Shown: positions 1-13,500 of the stretch, one piece after another | How the letters are laid out: each line of letters starts with the position of its first letter | Numbering within the stretch: the first letter of the stretch is position 1 | Source: Ampullaceana balthica | Lineage: Eukaryota > Mollusca > Gastropoda > Lymnaeidae | Reading direction: 5' to 3' | Assembly: GCA_944989445.1 (NCBI GenBank) | Contig: CALYLW010000043.1 | Location: 312,501 to 376,500, forward strand | Length of the DNA stretch: 64,000 bases | Translations under genes and position numbers: made by a program | The notes under the pieces: model-generated | Seen by the model: only the letters and a program-made list of their open reading frames with translations | Told to the model about the DNA's origin: nothing | Database searches by the model: none

Positions 1-161
1 AATCATTTTATTCATGTGTAGTATCTAGTATTATAAACAACTCAAACTGTACTTAATTAACAAAATAAATTAAAGAAACATGTGTACAGGAATATGAGGT
101 TTTTTAAATAGCATTTTATTAATTAAGATGTAATTTTTAAATAATTCTTTTTGTTTTATAG

Positions 162-1580
162 ATTTCCATTGATGTCATCTGTTTATACCAACCAAAATCA
201 GAATCTCCATTTCTTATGTCCAGGACAGAGTGAGTATTGATAATTATTTTTTTAATAAACTGCTTTAAAGTATAATTAAATAATTACAATTTTTGCCTCA
301 CCTATTTTATTTTTTCATTCTATTTATTTTTAAAATCTCAGTATCATTTAAATGACTTGTCTTTGGCTCTGTATTTTAAAAACTTTTTATAAGTAAAAAA
401 AAATGATATACTTGCTGAATCAAGATGCACATATTTTCAGTGCTTGACTTCCACTTGATGAACCATCCCGGGGTTCCAATAAAAAAGGAGGAGCTTGGAG
501 ATTTGAAAATCTGGTCTAAGCCTCTGAAACTTGCCAATGCTCTTCTCTTGTTACAAAAGGTTGATAAAAGCTTATCACTCTCTGCAGTCGCTTTTAATGT
601 TACAGTGATATAGAACTTTTTAAATCTAAATATTGAAAAATAATGATATTTGTAATCATATACATTTTATCAAAGTTGGAAAATAATATATATGAGATAA
701 TTTGTATACAATTAACAATGTAACTTGAGCATTGATACATTATTTAATGTGATTTGTTATTTCAAAAAGTTGTATATGTTTAACAAGATGCATGCAGATT
801 CATCATACACAAAGTTTTAATAAAATGTATTAATATATCTTTTTGTAGCCGTATTAGATTTTGTACCACATGTATTCATTTTTTACATTGAAATTTCTAA
901 ACCTTAAATTTCCTACATTTTCTTAAGCATACACTTCCAAATAAGATATCAGCTCTTTGTACTGGAGCAGAAAACTTGGAATCAAATAAGGTAGGTGTTC
1001 TATAAAATTCATCTACAAAATAAATTCTTACCTGCAAGGGCAGTATTATCCGTTTTTGTTTTTAGCCTATTTTTAGCAATCTAGTTTCATACTATTTTTT
1101 AGTAATTAGAATGCTTATTGTGTTATTTTGTAAATTTATGATGTATTTGTTTCAATCAGATGCATCAATTAGAGATGGCCTTCAAAAGGTTGCATAGGTT
1201 GTACCTCATGCATTTCATTTTCTACAATATATCAGAAGTAAGTTTATTTAAATCACATCTATAATGGTTAATAAGCTAAATAGTTAATAATTTTATATAG
1301 AAATATATCAATTTAAAAGCTAAGATGTATAGTTCTAATGAAATAAATAAATACAAATTATCTCATGTTGAACACTTCTTGGCATATTTTACAGGAATTA
1401 TCAGTGGAACAAATTGACACAGTTGATAAACTCTTGGAAAATTCTCAAAAGTCAGACTTTGCTGGATTTGCCAAGTTGTTCAGTTACATTCCAGGTCAAT
1501 CTGGTTTGTTTTGCAGCGCTCATAAACTTGCGAACTCTCCAGCTGCAGGAATTCATGAGTTCTCTTTAGAAAAGTTTCAT
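162..1580 (+). other. N-terminal exons of the Roco-TIR gene, no known domain
   Basis: Five exons (162-229, 441-559, 928-990, 1160-1237, 1395-1580) encode residues 1-171 of the joined reading frame. I recognise no domain. The stretch is mostly helical in character and leads directly into the first leucine-rich repeat. The exons are short but each has a pyrimidine-rich acceptor and a GT donor, and their phases agree. The methionine at codon 4 of the first exon could be a start, but the acceptor at 160-161 argues that translation begins upstream. The introns here contain only AT-rich DNA. Confidence 0.65.
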
Positions 1581-4500
1581 GTAAGATTAATTGTTATATT
1601 ATATTTCAGTTTTTTTTCAAATTTTCTTTCAGCTTACATTAAATAAACCAATTCAATTCCTCTCTGTTGAAAAATTAGCTGAATGTAGAACATTTTCAGA
1701 TTTAGTACAGATTCATTTAAAAAGCAATTTACTTTAATGATTAAAACCAAGAAAGGTAATTTAAAGTGATATTTTGGATTAAAATTTTGTTTTGAAGAAA
1801 AAGTGACGGACAAATTTGACCTTGATTTAATAACACCTATAATGCTGAGTTTTACCTCATGTTAATTTATATTATACGATTATAAGACTAATAATGTAAA
1901 TGTTATAGTTATTTTTGTGTGTGTCCTCAGGGTTTGAGCTCAAATATTTCAATAATACATCTTGAAAAGAACCCTCTGTCTGAACTGCCTGAATATTTTT
2001 TCTCACATTTTCACAACTTGACACAATTGTGGCTGGATGGATGTAACATTATTGGTAAATATGAACATAACTATTTAAATGTAGAGATTATTTCTTAACT
2101 TGTCTTATCTATACAGACGGTCCTTCCATACACAAGATTATTGCATTCACAGACCATGTGAGTCTGTTGGCAAGTGACGCAGCCTTCACAGGCCACGGCT
2201 ATGAGGGTTCCACTCATTACCCAGCTGCCTTTGTTTCCCTAACAAGGGTTAGGTTCCCATTCGAATCTGGGTGGACTCAGGGACACCCTTGGCCCCAAAA
2301 ACAAATCCTTGCCTTCACATGGATTCGAGCATGTGACCATTGGTACACTAGTCGAGCGCGCATGCCACTTGACCACCGTGCCTCTAAGGAACTGAATAAA
2401 ACAAGAAATCCATATTTTGTGCAAAAAATACTGGTAAAAATTGACATTTCGAATTTAAAAATTTTTTCAATCAATCTTTAAACTGTTATTAAATTGACTT
2501 TTGGGCATGAATTTTTAGGAATCAAATTCAGACTAAATTATCTAGTATATAACCCTTAACACTCAATATAGTAAACACTGCAATCTGATGGTGGATGACA
2601 TATGTAATTTACTTGTATCCTGAGTAAAATACAATTTCAAAACTCTTCACTGATGGAAACTGTTAAAAAGCTTATTAAATATCAATTTAATAGAAGTTTT
2701 TAAGATATATGTTACTAGGTTGTGCTGGGGTGCCGTGGCGCCTGCAGCACCCACTTTTTTTAGGGAATCTACGGCGCCCACCTTTTTCAAAAGCCCAACT
2801 AACATGTCCTTATATGATAAATACGTAATATTAAACTTCGTGAAATGTACACAAAGGATTTTAAAATTGTTTGGGTAATTGACGTCATATAATATTTTAC
2901 GCAAATGTTATTGCATGCGTTCGAATCTGTGTGTCCGACAATCAAAAATTGGTATGTGAATGAGTACAATAAAAAGAATGAATAGTTAAATTTTAGTTCA
3001 TTAGAATGTTTTTTTTTCACATAATTTTATTTTTAAATGAAATTTATTTCTAAACTTACGATAAAATTCTCAAAAACTTCTCACAAATTGATTACTGTCC
3101 GTCCCCTATAGCAACGATAAAAATGAAACTAAAAATGAAATAGCTCACAAAACTATCCAACATTCGCGGTTGCAGACACAAAATATTATTTACAACACAA
3201 ATGCTGACGTCAAAGTCAAAGGTTCGTGCGTTGTATGGGTAATGTTAATCGCGAAATGAAAATGAATATGATTATTACGTCTATATTTTCAATTTTAAAA
3301 AAAAGCAGAGTGATGTCCCTTTTGCGTTACGGAATGAGTGAGTCAGTCAGTGATTATAATTGAGGGTGTTCATATATATGATAAATCATTATGTACAATT
3401 TAAAACAGAAGTGATTTTAGACTTAATTTATTCACTTCCTTTAATTCTCCATTACCAGACAATGGAATCTGAGGACAATTTTCTTTGGTAAAATATTCAA
3501 TGTTTATATTTATATCAGTTTGTGGTTGTGCCTTTAGAAGTACTTAAACAGTGCATGACAATATGTGCTCAAGTAAGATAAATGTAAGGGTGATAAGTTA
3601 GTTACAGTTTTTGTTTTATTGAAAGTTTATAGCAGGGGGGAAAGGGCAGCTATTTTAATTAGGAATAGGTGAGAGAAAATGGGAACGAGGCGAAAGTAGA
3701 GAGTGAAATTGTAGGATGAGATAAGCTGAGTATGGGAGCTGTGAAGAATATTTTTATATCATTTATAAAAAAATATAATTTCTGTTGCAAGCTAATGCTA
3801 TCAGATTTGCCGGGAAATTTCTTTTCTTTTGTTTTATTATGTCTTTAGTCTTTAAAAAATCATTGCCAAATTATAAATGATAGATCATGGTTGAATCATT
3901 CACTGTGGATTGTGTTTATTGGCCTACAGAAAATAAATCTTCTCATTTCATATCAGAAAATAAATAAACTTAAACCTTTTGAAACTTGTGGCCATGTGTA
4001 CATGAGACATTTGACATGGAACCATTCAATCGTCATTGTTGCTTGCATTCTCATGATTCAACTTCCAATGTGCCCTGAGCCTGTTAGTAATATATACAAG
4101 TAGTTTGAAATAACCGCTTCTAGTGTTATGCTCCTGATAAATTTACACTACTGTTTTTAATGACTTAGCATATAGTTAACAGTAAATTTAATCATTGAAA
4201 AATATTTCATCCTCCCTTTTCTAGAGCTGCCTCCGATGCAAAACAACACATGTCTGGAGGAGCTTCATATCAAAGGAAATAAATTACAAACTCTCCTTGA
4301 AGATATGAAACAATTAAAATCACTCAAGGTAATAAATCCCTGTACATGGACTTAAATACTTAACAACTTCTATAATCTGAAAAACTCATTATGTAAAACA
4401 ATTAACTACAATTTAACTTTAAATAAGTGATTATTCAATTTAACAGAGATTTTGTTGTTCCTCTCTTCAGGTGTTGGATATATCTGACAACCCATTAGAA

Positions 4501-7500
4501 CTTCTGCCTCAAGTTGTCTCTGCATTTGAGTCATTGGTGGAACTTTATGCAGACAACATTGGAACTGTTGATTTGATTATTGTATGCCCTTTGAAATGCC
4601 TGAAAAAATTATCAGTGGCTTACAACTTAATTGAATCGATCCCTGACATGATATCAGAACTGCCACTGGCCTACCTTGACATGTCAGGTCTGCCTTTCAT
4701 ACCGAAGGGAACATCCTTTTCACTGCAGTCAGTAAATTCATTTTTGGACAAATACACAGTCTACAAAAGGATCACAGCCAAGGTGAACCAAATGTCTTCA
4801 TTACACAAAATTAAATCTCTAAAGCACAATAAATAGTTTTCAAAGTAGGTTACAGAGTTGCGTATGCTCCCTAGTACAGTAAGTTAAATCTACATTGGGT
4901 TACCCAATACAGTAGGTTCCATCATGCAGCATGTTATACCTTACAAAATGTTGCATATTAGTGTAGGTTACACAGGACAATAGGTCATTAAGTTACAAAG
5001 TACAGTAAGTTATATGGCACAGTTTATTGCAAAAACTTTAGAGTTGAGGAGTCGTTCAGGATATTCATAATTGTTATTTACCTTTTTTTTTATTAGCTGT
5101 TTGAAAAAAATTGAAAGCTGTCTGTAAATTTTCTAACAGGAGCGTGTTGAAATGGTTGAGAATGTAGAGGCTAACAGTGAAGCAAAAAGCAATGTCGCCA
5201 AGCTAACTGAGTTGAACAAGATCCTATTCCAGAACTATCCTCGTCTAGGCAACATGAGCAAACACAAAGGTTTCCTATTAATTACAATTTTATCATGGTT
5301 GGGTCTACATCAAACTGTTCAGTATAACTTGGAGTCAAATTATATTTCCTTTAATAATTTTTGTTAACACATCAGTTATAAGCTTAAATTATTTGAATTT
5401 AAGTAAAATCGGACATTCATGTACGTGTGCGTGGTGTTTCTAAATTTTAATGTGCTTTCTTTATCAAACTTTACAAGCTTTTGATATTGTTAAAACAAAG
5501 AATTTATTAGAAGTAAAAATAAAGTTAGTATTTAATTGGAACTTTAAAAAAAGGATTTGTAAGCTAAAGTCTTTAAGATAAACAAATATGAAAGTAAATT
5601 TGTGAGAATTCCATATGGCTATTACTATATATTTTTTTCTACAGAATTATTAACTATTCCTGAATCCATAATGAGAATTACTTCCCTTGAAACACTGATT
5701 CTCCCCTACCATGCCCTTGTGTCAGTGCCAGACAGCATCAGTAATCTGACAGCCCTGGAAGTTCTCATTGTTGAGTACAACCCTCTACTTGAGTCTGTCA
5801 GTCCTGAACTTGCTAAGCTTCCTCTTAAAAGTGGGTTAAAAATATGTTCTGACATTTATTTTAATATTACAAACTTTTGTCAAAATTAGAGTTTACTGAC
5901 AAAGTTATTCTGTGTATTCCCCTAAAATTAATCAAACTCCTGTGTTTTAAAATCCCATAACATAAGAATTTTAATTACAAATATTTACAAAAAAATTTAA
6001 TGATACTTTTCTTTATACCAGAACTTCATATCAGAGAATGTGTCAGCCTTAAGACTCCCCCAAAAGAAGTGGTCAGAAGAGGCTTCTTGGCTGTCTTTGG
6101 ATACCTGAAACGTCTGCTACAGGGATTTGTCTCCTGCAAGAGGACAAAACTCATGATGGTTGGTCTTGGTGGGGCAGGGAAGACCAGGTATAAGTCTTGT
6201 GTTGCTAGGGTTCACTAAGTTTATACAAGGTGTTTCCATTTTATCAGTTTACATGTACTGGCAGCCCTGATTCATATTAAAATAATTCCTCATTCTAAAA
6301 GCTTGTAAAACTTCATTTTATGTGAGGGATTAAATCAATTTTTAAAGCAAACATTTAGTCCCTCTAATTCCAGTTCATTAAAAATTTTAAATTACTATTG
6401 ATTGACTATTTGAACAAATATTTCAGTCTTGTACGAGCTCTGACAGATAAACAGCACAATTTTTATGAAGACTATGCTGAAAAAATAACAGATGGCATTG
6501 ACATCACTGAGTGGCTAGTGGATGTCCAAAACATGCAAGTTAACAATGAGAATGTTAGTAACAGCATGGAACCTCTGCATTTCAGTGTCTGGGACTTTGC
6601 TGGACAGACGGTCTATTACAATACACATCAGGCAAGACACTTTTAGTTCTGATCATACCATCCCCTACAGTAGACAGATGACTATTTAAGAGAACCTTTT
6701 ACAGATGTAATAAGTATATAAAACTGAAATGCTACCTCACTTTGGTGAGACCTGTACTAGAATATGCATCTTCTGTATGGGACCCATCCCCCAAAGAAAA
6801 AATTGATAAACTAGAACAAATTTAAAAAAAAGAGCTGCCAGATTCATTAATGGAGAATATAAAAAATTGATGAGAGTAACACCATTAGTTAAATCATTAA
6901 ACCTTGAAACACTAGAGGATAGAAGAACCAAGAGTATTTATAATCCATGAGGCAATTAACTTTAACTTAGAAATAAACACAAATACAATCTAATACAACC
7001 CTTGGATAGACACAAGGATAAAACACTTTTCTTATTCCGTATACAACAGGGATGTCCAAAGTCCGGCCCGCGGGCCAAAACCGGCCCGCGAAGCAGTTTT
7101 AACTGGCCCGCGGCCTAATCTGGAATAGTTAATGAACTGAAGTATTATTTCTGTAAAGATAGTATATTTATTAGAAAAGTAGAAATTTTGTACAGTTTCG
7201 AGTATGTCAAATGATGGCGAAAATCTGTGACTATTAATTTTTTTTTAAAAACAACGTTGAAATTGGTTGTTTTAAAACCCGATGAAGATAATTGTACTAA
7301 AACCTTGACAGCCTACCAAAAAGAAGCTTTAATGAGCAAATGCAGAGGTATGTTGCAGATATCACATCCCTGGCTGATGAATTTCAAATACGCTTTCAGG
7401 ACTTTGCAACTATTGAAAAGGACAGCATGTTATTTTCTTCACCTTTCTCTGTTGACCCTGATAATGCTCCAGGCAATCTGCAGCTGGAACTCATTGAGTA

Positions 7501-10500
7501 ATAATGAAATTCGCAGCTTTCTCTCAACGACTTTTACCGACAGCTGGATAAAGAGAGATTCAAAGAGATTCGAACATTTGCTAAGAAAATGCTCAGCTTG
7601 TTTGGCTCAACATACTTGTGTGAGCAGACGTTTTCAGTTATGAATTTTATCAAGAACGTGTAAGGACAAGAATAAGTGACTCTCACCTACGTGTTATAAT
7701 ACGTATCAAAACCAGTGGCATTGAGCCTGACCTCAACTATTTACTGCATTCAAGATCTCAGTTTCACCCTTCACATTAAAATTTTGCTATAAAAACTTCT
7801 CAACTGATGTCATTTTAATATAATTTTAATCCGGCCCGCGAGGGTCTTTATTTCAAGGAATTTGGCCCGCCATGCAAAAAGTTTGGATACCCCTGGTATA
7901 CAAGAACAAACACATACAAATTCTCATTCTTCCCGTCTGGAATTAGGACATGGAATATGTTGCCTGAGGAAACCAGGAAAACCAACACTCAATAAACATT
8001 TACAACTCTAATAAAAATTCAACACTAGACATATACCATGGATAATCGTAGGATGCAATAATCTTCTGTATAGAAGGAGCGTCTGTAGCGGATAAGATAA
8101 ACGATTTTTAAGAAATTGTTTTGATAACAAATCTCACGAACATAACAGATTTGCAAGAGGTGTCCTATTTTGGAGCAGATTTTCAAAACATTTAAATATT
8201 GTTTGCTTTTGACTTGGAAGGGAAAATGAAGTTTTCCATTCTGAAATTATGCTTAATATTGGCACACGGTGCTTAATTTTGGATATCTGATGTCAAATCT
8301 TCAGTGTTTTAATTTTTTTTTCAAGCTCTATATCACCTCTACAGTTGAAAAATTTAGCTCTTCTTTTTTAATCATTGACTTAGTATTATGGATGAATGTA
8401 ATTTATAAATGTGAAATACAGTCATCTAAATTAAACTCATATGTGTGAATCAATTTTTTTCATTGATGTAATAAAACCAAGAATATCTAAATTTGCATTG
8501 CATCTAAATTAAAGTTATTGATTTCTTTTTTTCTGATATAAATTTAAAACATCAAAAATCAATTTCATTTGAGACGGGGTAAGCACATTAAAGTATAAAC
8601 TTTATAAAATATTACTCTTGACAGTTTTTTCTGTCCAATCGCGCCGTCTACCTTCTGCTCTGGAACATAAGACTTGGATTTGAACACGCTGGTCTGGACT
8701 TTTGGTTGAGTTCAATAGCCTGCCATGCTCCAAAAGCACCAATATTGGTAGTTGGTACTCACTGTGATAAGGTTAGTTAATCCTGTATAACTGTGGCACA
8801 ATATTTAGTGTGATCCTTACCCTAGCATCTCAAAGGCATTTGTCTTTTATCTTATTTTTTATTTACTCTCTATTTCAAAGATTTCATGAAATAATTCCAT
8901 CTTGGCAACAGGAAATTATTCCAACTTATTTATAAAGAAAAAATAACAATAAATACCATTTAATAAATCCAAAGAAAGATTTGCTTTGTTTTTGTTTAGG
9001 TTCAAAAGGGTAAGCTCCCAATGGATGAGTTGAAGAGAAGATTTCCTCAAATTTCTGGTTTTCATTTTGTTAGCTCATACTCAGGGGAGGTAAGAAATAA
9101 ATTATTATCACTTTTTAAAAAGAAAAATAATTCATTTCTTTTTTTTTAAAGGAAATAAAAAATTCCTTTCCCCCATACAATGACAATGAACAAGGATGAA
9201 AATTATGTAAACTTTTATGGACAGGGAATACAAGATCTCAAGACTAATTTAATTATATCAGCTCTTGCACAGCCATACATGGGGGAAAAAATTCCAGAAG
9301 CTTTTTTGAGCTTGGAGAAACAACTTGACAAGTACGTTTTAACATAGGATTCCGGTACATTTTGAAATTATAATAAAATTTTAAATTATAAAAATAAATA
9401 AATTGCAGCTCAAAAGAATATATCTACAACAAATGTTTTTAAGTTTTCTCTTTCTTTAAGAGAATATGTAAATCAAATAGTAAAAAATATTGAAACGTAA
9501 ATTATTCATTACTAGACTTTGAGAATAAAAGATTACAAAAACTTTCAATTTTTTTTTATCTAGGGTTAATTTATCCCTGTCATATTGTTTGATGTGGAAA
9601 TAAGTTTCCTGAACTTATAATTTCAATTTCCAAGTAGAAAAGTTTTACACCAAATTATAAGTGTAAATAATAATAAAATTAATTTTTAAAGACAAATTTA
9701 TCAGCACATATGTCAAGTCAGTAAGTCTTTGAATCCAAAAAAAAACAGCAGCATACAAGACTCAAAGAATTAATGTGGGATGTTGTCACACAAATAATTT
9801 GCTACTTTCTGTCTTAGTTTGCGCAAGGAAAAGGCTCTTCTAAAATTTCAAGAGATTGAAGATGTTGCAAGCACTGCAGGGATATTTGAAAACTCTGAGG
9901 TTTGCATTGTAGTGAATAATACTGAGTTATACTTGATTATAATTCATGTCTTATTTTAATACTTGGGTCTGAAATTGTTATTAAATAAAATAAAATAAAA
10001 TTGTAATAAATGGAAGTTATCAGCTGAATTTAGTTTTGGTAATTTTATTTTTTAACAAAAGCTTCCTGATTCCTGTAGCACTAAGAGATTTTACATTTAA
10101 AAAATAAATAATATAATTATAGATTTATAATATTCTTAATAATTGTAACACTAAGCAAATGGTAAAAAAGCAATTTCATTAATCAGAAAATGACTGATTG
10201 AAAGAAATGTGCAAATTTCATTTTTAAATACATAATCTTGAATGTTCAAATTTTCAGCTAATTCAGGCCGTTCAGTTTCTTCATGATCTTGGATCTGTAC
10301 AGTTTTTCAACACTCCATTTTTGAAATCTCATGTTGTGGTTGTCCCCCAGTGGATTGTTGATGTTATGGCTTGTATAGTCACTGTACATGAAGGACCTAT
10401 CAAAGTGAGTCAAGTTAGAGACCCAACAGCATAGAGATAAAATGAATTTTTTATAATGATTGGAGCGGTTACTTCTAGATAATTTTGTGTAACTTAATAT

Positions 10501-13500
10501 TTCATGTAATATTTATTGAAATTTTTATTAATGTTAAATTTTACAGTGAACAAATCTATTTTCTGTTTTTGTTTTAATTGATGGTAATTATGCTAGTACT
10601 GTTATAATTATCCTAACTGTTGCAGTGGTGCAAAAGGTGTTTTATGTTTAAGCTTGTGATTTTTTAACCTGTATTGAAACAAAACTTGCCAGGAAGGAAA
10701 ACTTTACTATAGTGACATGTGCAACATCTGGGCAAATTATCCAGTGGAGCTACATTTATGGCTGCTCAGATTAACAGAAGAATTTGACCTAACTTTTCCA
10801 CTGTCTGATGAAGAAGCCAACATCGTTCCCTGTCTTTTGCCCAACACAGAACCTAAAGTAGGTTTATATATATAGTTTCTCAGAAAAAAGCAATCACCCA
10901 CAGACAATTTTTAAAATTGTTATAAGTTTAGATCAATGTCACCTGTGAACATTTTTAGTACAAAATATTTCACCTCAGAGTGTAAAAGTTTATATCTATT
11001 AGAATATAAAAATGTAAAAATAAAAATATTCAAAGCATAAATTATTGAATTGTATTTGCATGTATCTCAAAATTAATTGACTTTAGCATTTGTTACTTAA
11101 TATAAATTTATATTTCAGTTTGATTTTGCACCAGTAGATAAAGACAACAGTGAAAGGGAGACAAAAATCATTTACAAGTTTGAATATCTCCCAGCTGGAT
11201 TGTTTAATAGAGCTCAGGTAAAAAAAAATGTTAATTTTTATTTTGTTATTTTTATATACCTTTGTGAACAAGTAAGCTTGAGCTTTGTATAAGATAAAAT
11301 CTAATAAATATAATTTTAAAAAAATGTATTTTCTCACACTTTGATAATTTCAATCCTTATTTTATAAATTACAGATTGTTAAGTTTTAAAAGCAGTACAT
11401 CTAATATTATTTTGTTATTCTACAGGTGCGTTTGCATCAGTTCAGTGATAGTTCAGTTATGTGGAAAAAAGGTTTTATGCTGAAGAAAAACAACCACCGG
11501 GCCTTGCTGCTTCAAACCAGGTGGACATTCTGTTTGCACAACTTGATTTTTAGTTGAGATCACAGTAAAATTTGTATGAAAGAAGTTTAACTTTTTGAAT
11601 CTTTGGATTAAAACCTACAAATTAGTCACAAATTCTCTAGAATCTACTTTTGTTACATTTACTACTAGAAATGAATAAGGGCACAACTCAATGGTCAGTA
11701 GATGGGAATGTTTTCTATGAATTTTAAACCATACTTTATTATGCTATATGAGATGTATTACCAAAAATTTAATTAGATTTTTGTTTTAAATATTTCAGTA
11801 ACACAGAAGTAGTGGTAACTGCCAGAGGCTACAAGCCTGAAAACACAATTTTTTTGGTACATGAGGTGTTCGAATGTCTCATAGCAGACTCCTACAGTGG
11901 TGTGGCTTATGACTTCTCCATACCCTGTGCTGAATGTGTGGCAGAAGTAAGTTAATTTTTTGAGCTTCATTGTAGATAATTATTTTCCTTAAGTTTAAAT
12001 CCTATTTGCAGACAGAAGACTTTGGAGCCAGGATGAACCAACACTGAAAGAATAACTGCAATCATCCAGGCTCTTCATATTTTTCAGTTTAAAAAAATGT
12101 GTTGGTCCATTACTCCAGCATTAAAAGATACTCGTTCCTCTACCCATTAAAACAGTCGATGAAAGTCTGATAATGGCTTTTAATCTAAAGAATGTAACAC
12201 ATGAGTTGCACCTTCTTGATTAGGACTGGAACAAACTTCTAAAAGGAAGAAGGGAAGCAACAATACTTGACACTTTTGGGGCCGTCCATAAAGTGCGTCA
12301 CGCTCCGAGGGGGGGAGGGGGTCTATGAAAGTGTGACACTTTGTGACAGGGGGGAGGGGGGGTCAGGCCATGTGTGATGTCACACATTTATTATTTTTAG
12401 TATTTTTTTCTAATTTATTTATATTTTTTTAGTAGAATTTAAATAGCTTTAAAAATAATTTTCAAAAATTTTGTGAAACATTAGAATTAGTTTTATGTCA
12501 AAACAGCATTGAAATGCGTATCTCCTGAATGTGTTGTTCATAAATCTGAATTGGATACAGCAGGACTGATATCGAAGGATCAGGAATGGTTTGACAATCA
12601 TGTTCGCACCAGCCAATATTTCAATCAAATTGTTATTAAATATCAGGACATGAAATTTTGCGACAAAGCACGACGCTCATATTTTAACGTTTTACCTTAA
12701 AGATTCTTCCCTCCTCCAATCACAATCAACCAAACAAATGAGGGGCTCACAGCTTAAGAAAGAGCAGATGCAGATTCTCATAAATTTCCTTCCTTGTTTG
12801 TAGCACAAACTCTCAAATTTGATGAAATTATGCCAAGATCAACAGGAGCTTTCAAAGTTCAACCATATGATTATCTGCTTATTTGATCGACTTTGCAAAG
12901 TATGTCACTCATATTTTGCCTCACAAACAATGTTGAAGAAACATACAGGACAACACAGAGCTCGGGCTCAGGAGAATGTGCCCACCCAAACTGTTCAAGA
13001 ATCAACTCAGATAAAACGCATCTGTCCTTTGAGAATCACTTCTATAAGTCAAAGAGAACCCATGGCAGTTATTGCCAGAGGAGAAAATGCACATCCAGAG
13101 GCTGTTGAGTGGCTAGATGAGGACGAGTTGATCTGTCTGCAATTATCCTTCCAGGAAACGATGATTGTGAAAGATTGATGTCAGTCGTAACTATGGATGA
13201 ACACAGATGATGTCCAGTGAATATTTTTGAATGAAATATAATTCATAGAACCATAATAAACAGATTAAATATAGCACAAGAGTTGGTCACATAATTTGTC
13301 AATCTAGTCTTTTTTTTAGTCAAATTGTTTTGTTTCCTTTTTATTATGTACTTTTAAAAATCCGGCTTCGTCTCCGGCAGGATTTCACTTCATAAATCCG
13401 GCTGGCCGGTAGATCCCTAATTTATATATATATTCATAATCACAATGGCCCCGTTAAATCCGGAATCTGGCCATTTTAACAAATCTGATTCCAGCTCCAG

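Larger units (their letters stand above)
1931..5830 (+). other. Leucine-rich repeat block of the Roco-TIR protein
   Basis: Exons 1931-2054, 4225-4328, 4471-4782, 5140-5269 and 5645-5830 encode repeated LxxLxLxxNxL units, for example ISIIHLEKNPLSELP, LEELHIKGNKLQTL, LKVLDISDNPLELLP and LETLILPYHALVSVP. Introns cut the repeats in phases 0 and 1. The exon at 5140-5269 inserts a charged, probably helical segment between two groups of repeats. Placement just before the P-loop is the standard Roco arrangement, where the repeats sense a ligand or hold the protein inactive. Confidence 0.85.
6022..9331 (+). other. Roc (Ras of complex proteins) GTPase domain
   Basis: Five exons encode a complete small-GTPase fold. 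The G1 P-loop GLGGAGKTS is at about residues 504-512 and is split by the intron after 6187. The G3 motif DFAGQ is at about 568-572. The G4 motif reads THCDK at about 625-629, preceded by a hydrophobic strand (ILVVG). The stretch VYLLLWNIRLG matches the strand after switch II in Roc domains. All nucleotide-binding residues I can see are intact, so GTP binding and hydrolysis are expected. The intron between G3 and the next strand has a GC donor and holds nested transposons. Confidence 0.9.

Noticed and set aside
2158..2481. 107-codon frame near the LRR exons
   Set aside because: It is translated SINE sequence and has no splice-compatible link to the LRR exons.
3891..4103. Possible additional exon in the LRR region
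   Set aside because: No acceptor/donor pair gives a phase that fits the neighbouring exons, which already join in frame without it.
7227..7643. 138-codon open frame as a host gene
   Set aside because: It lies inside the hAT; the conserved transposase text is in other frames and broken by stops.
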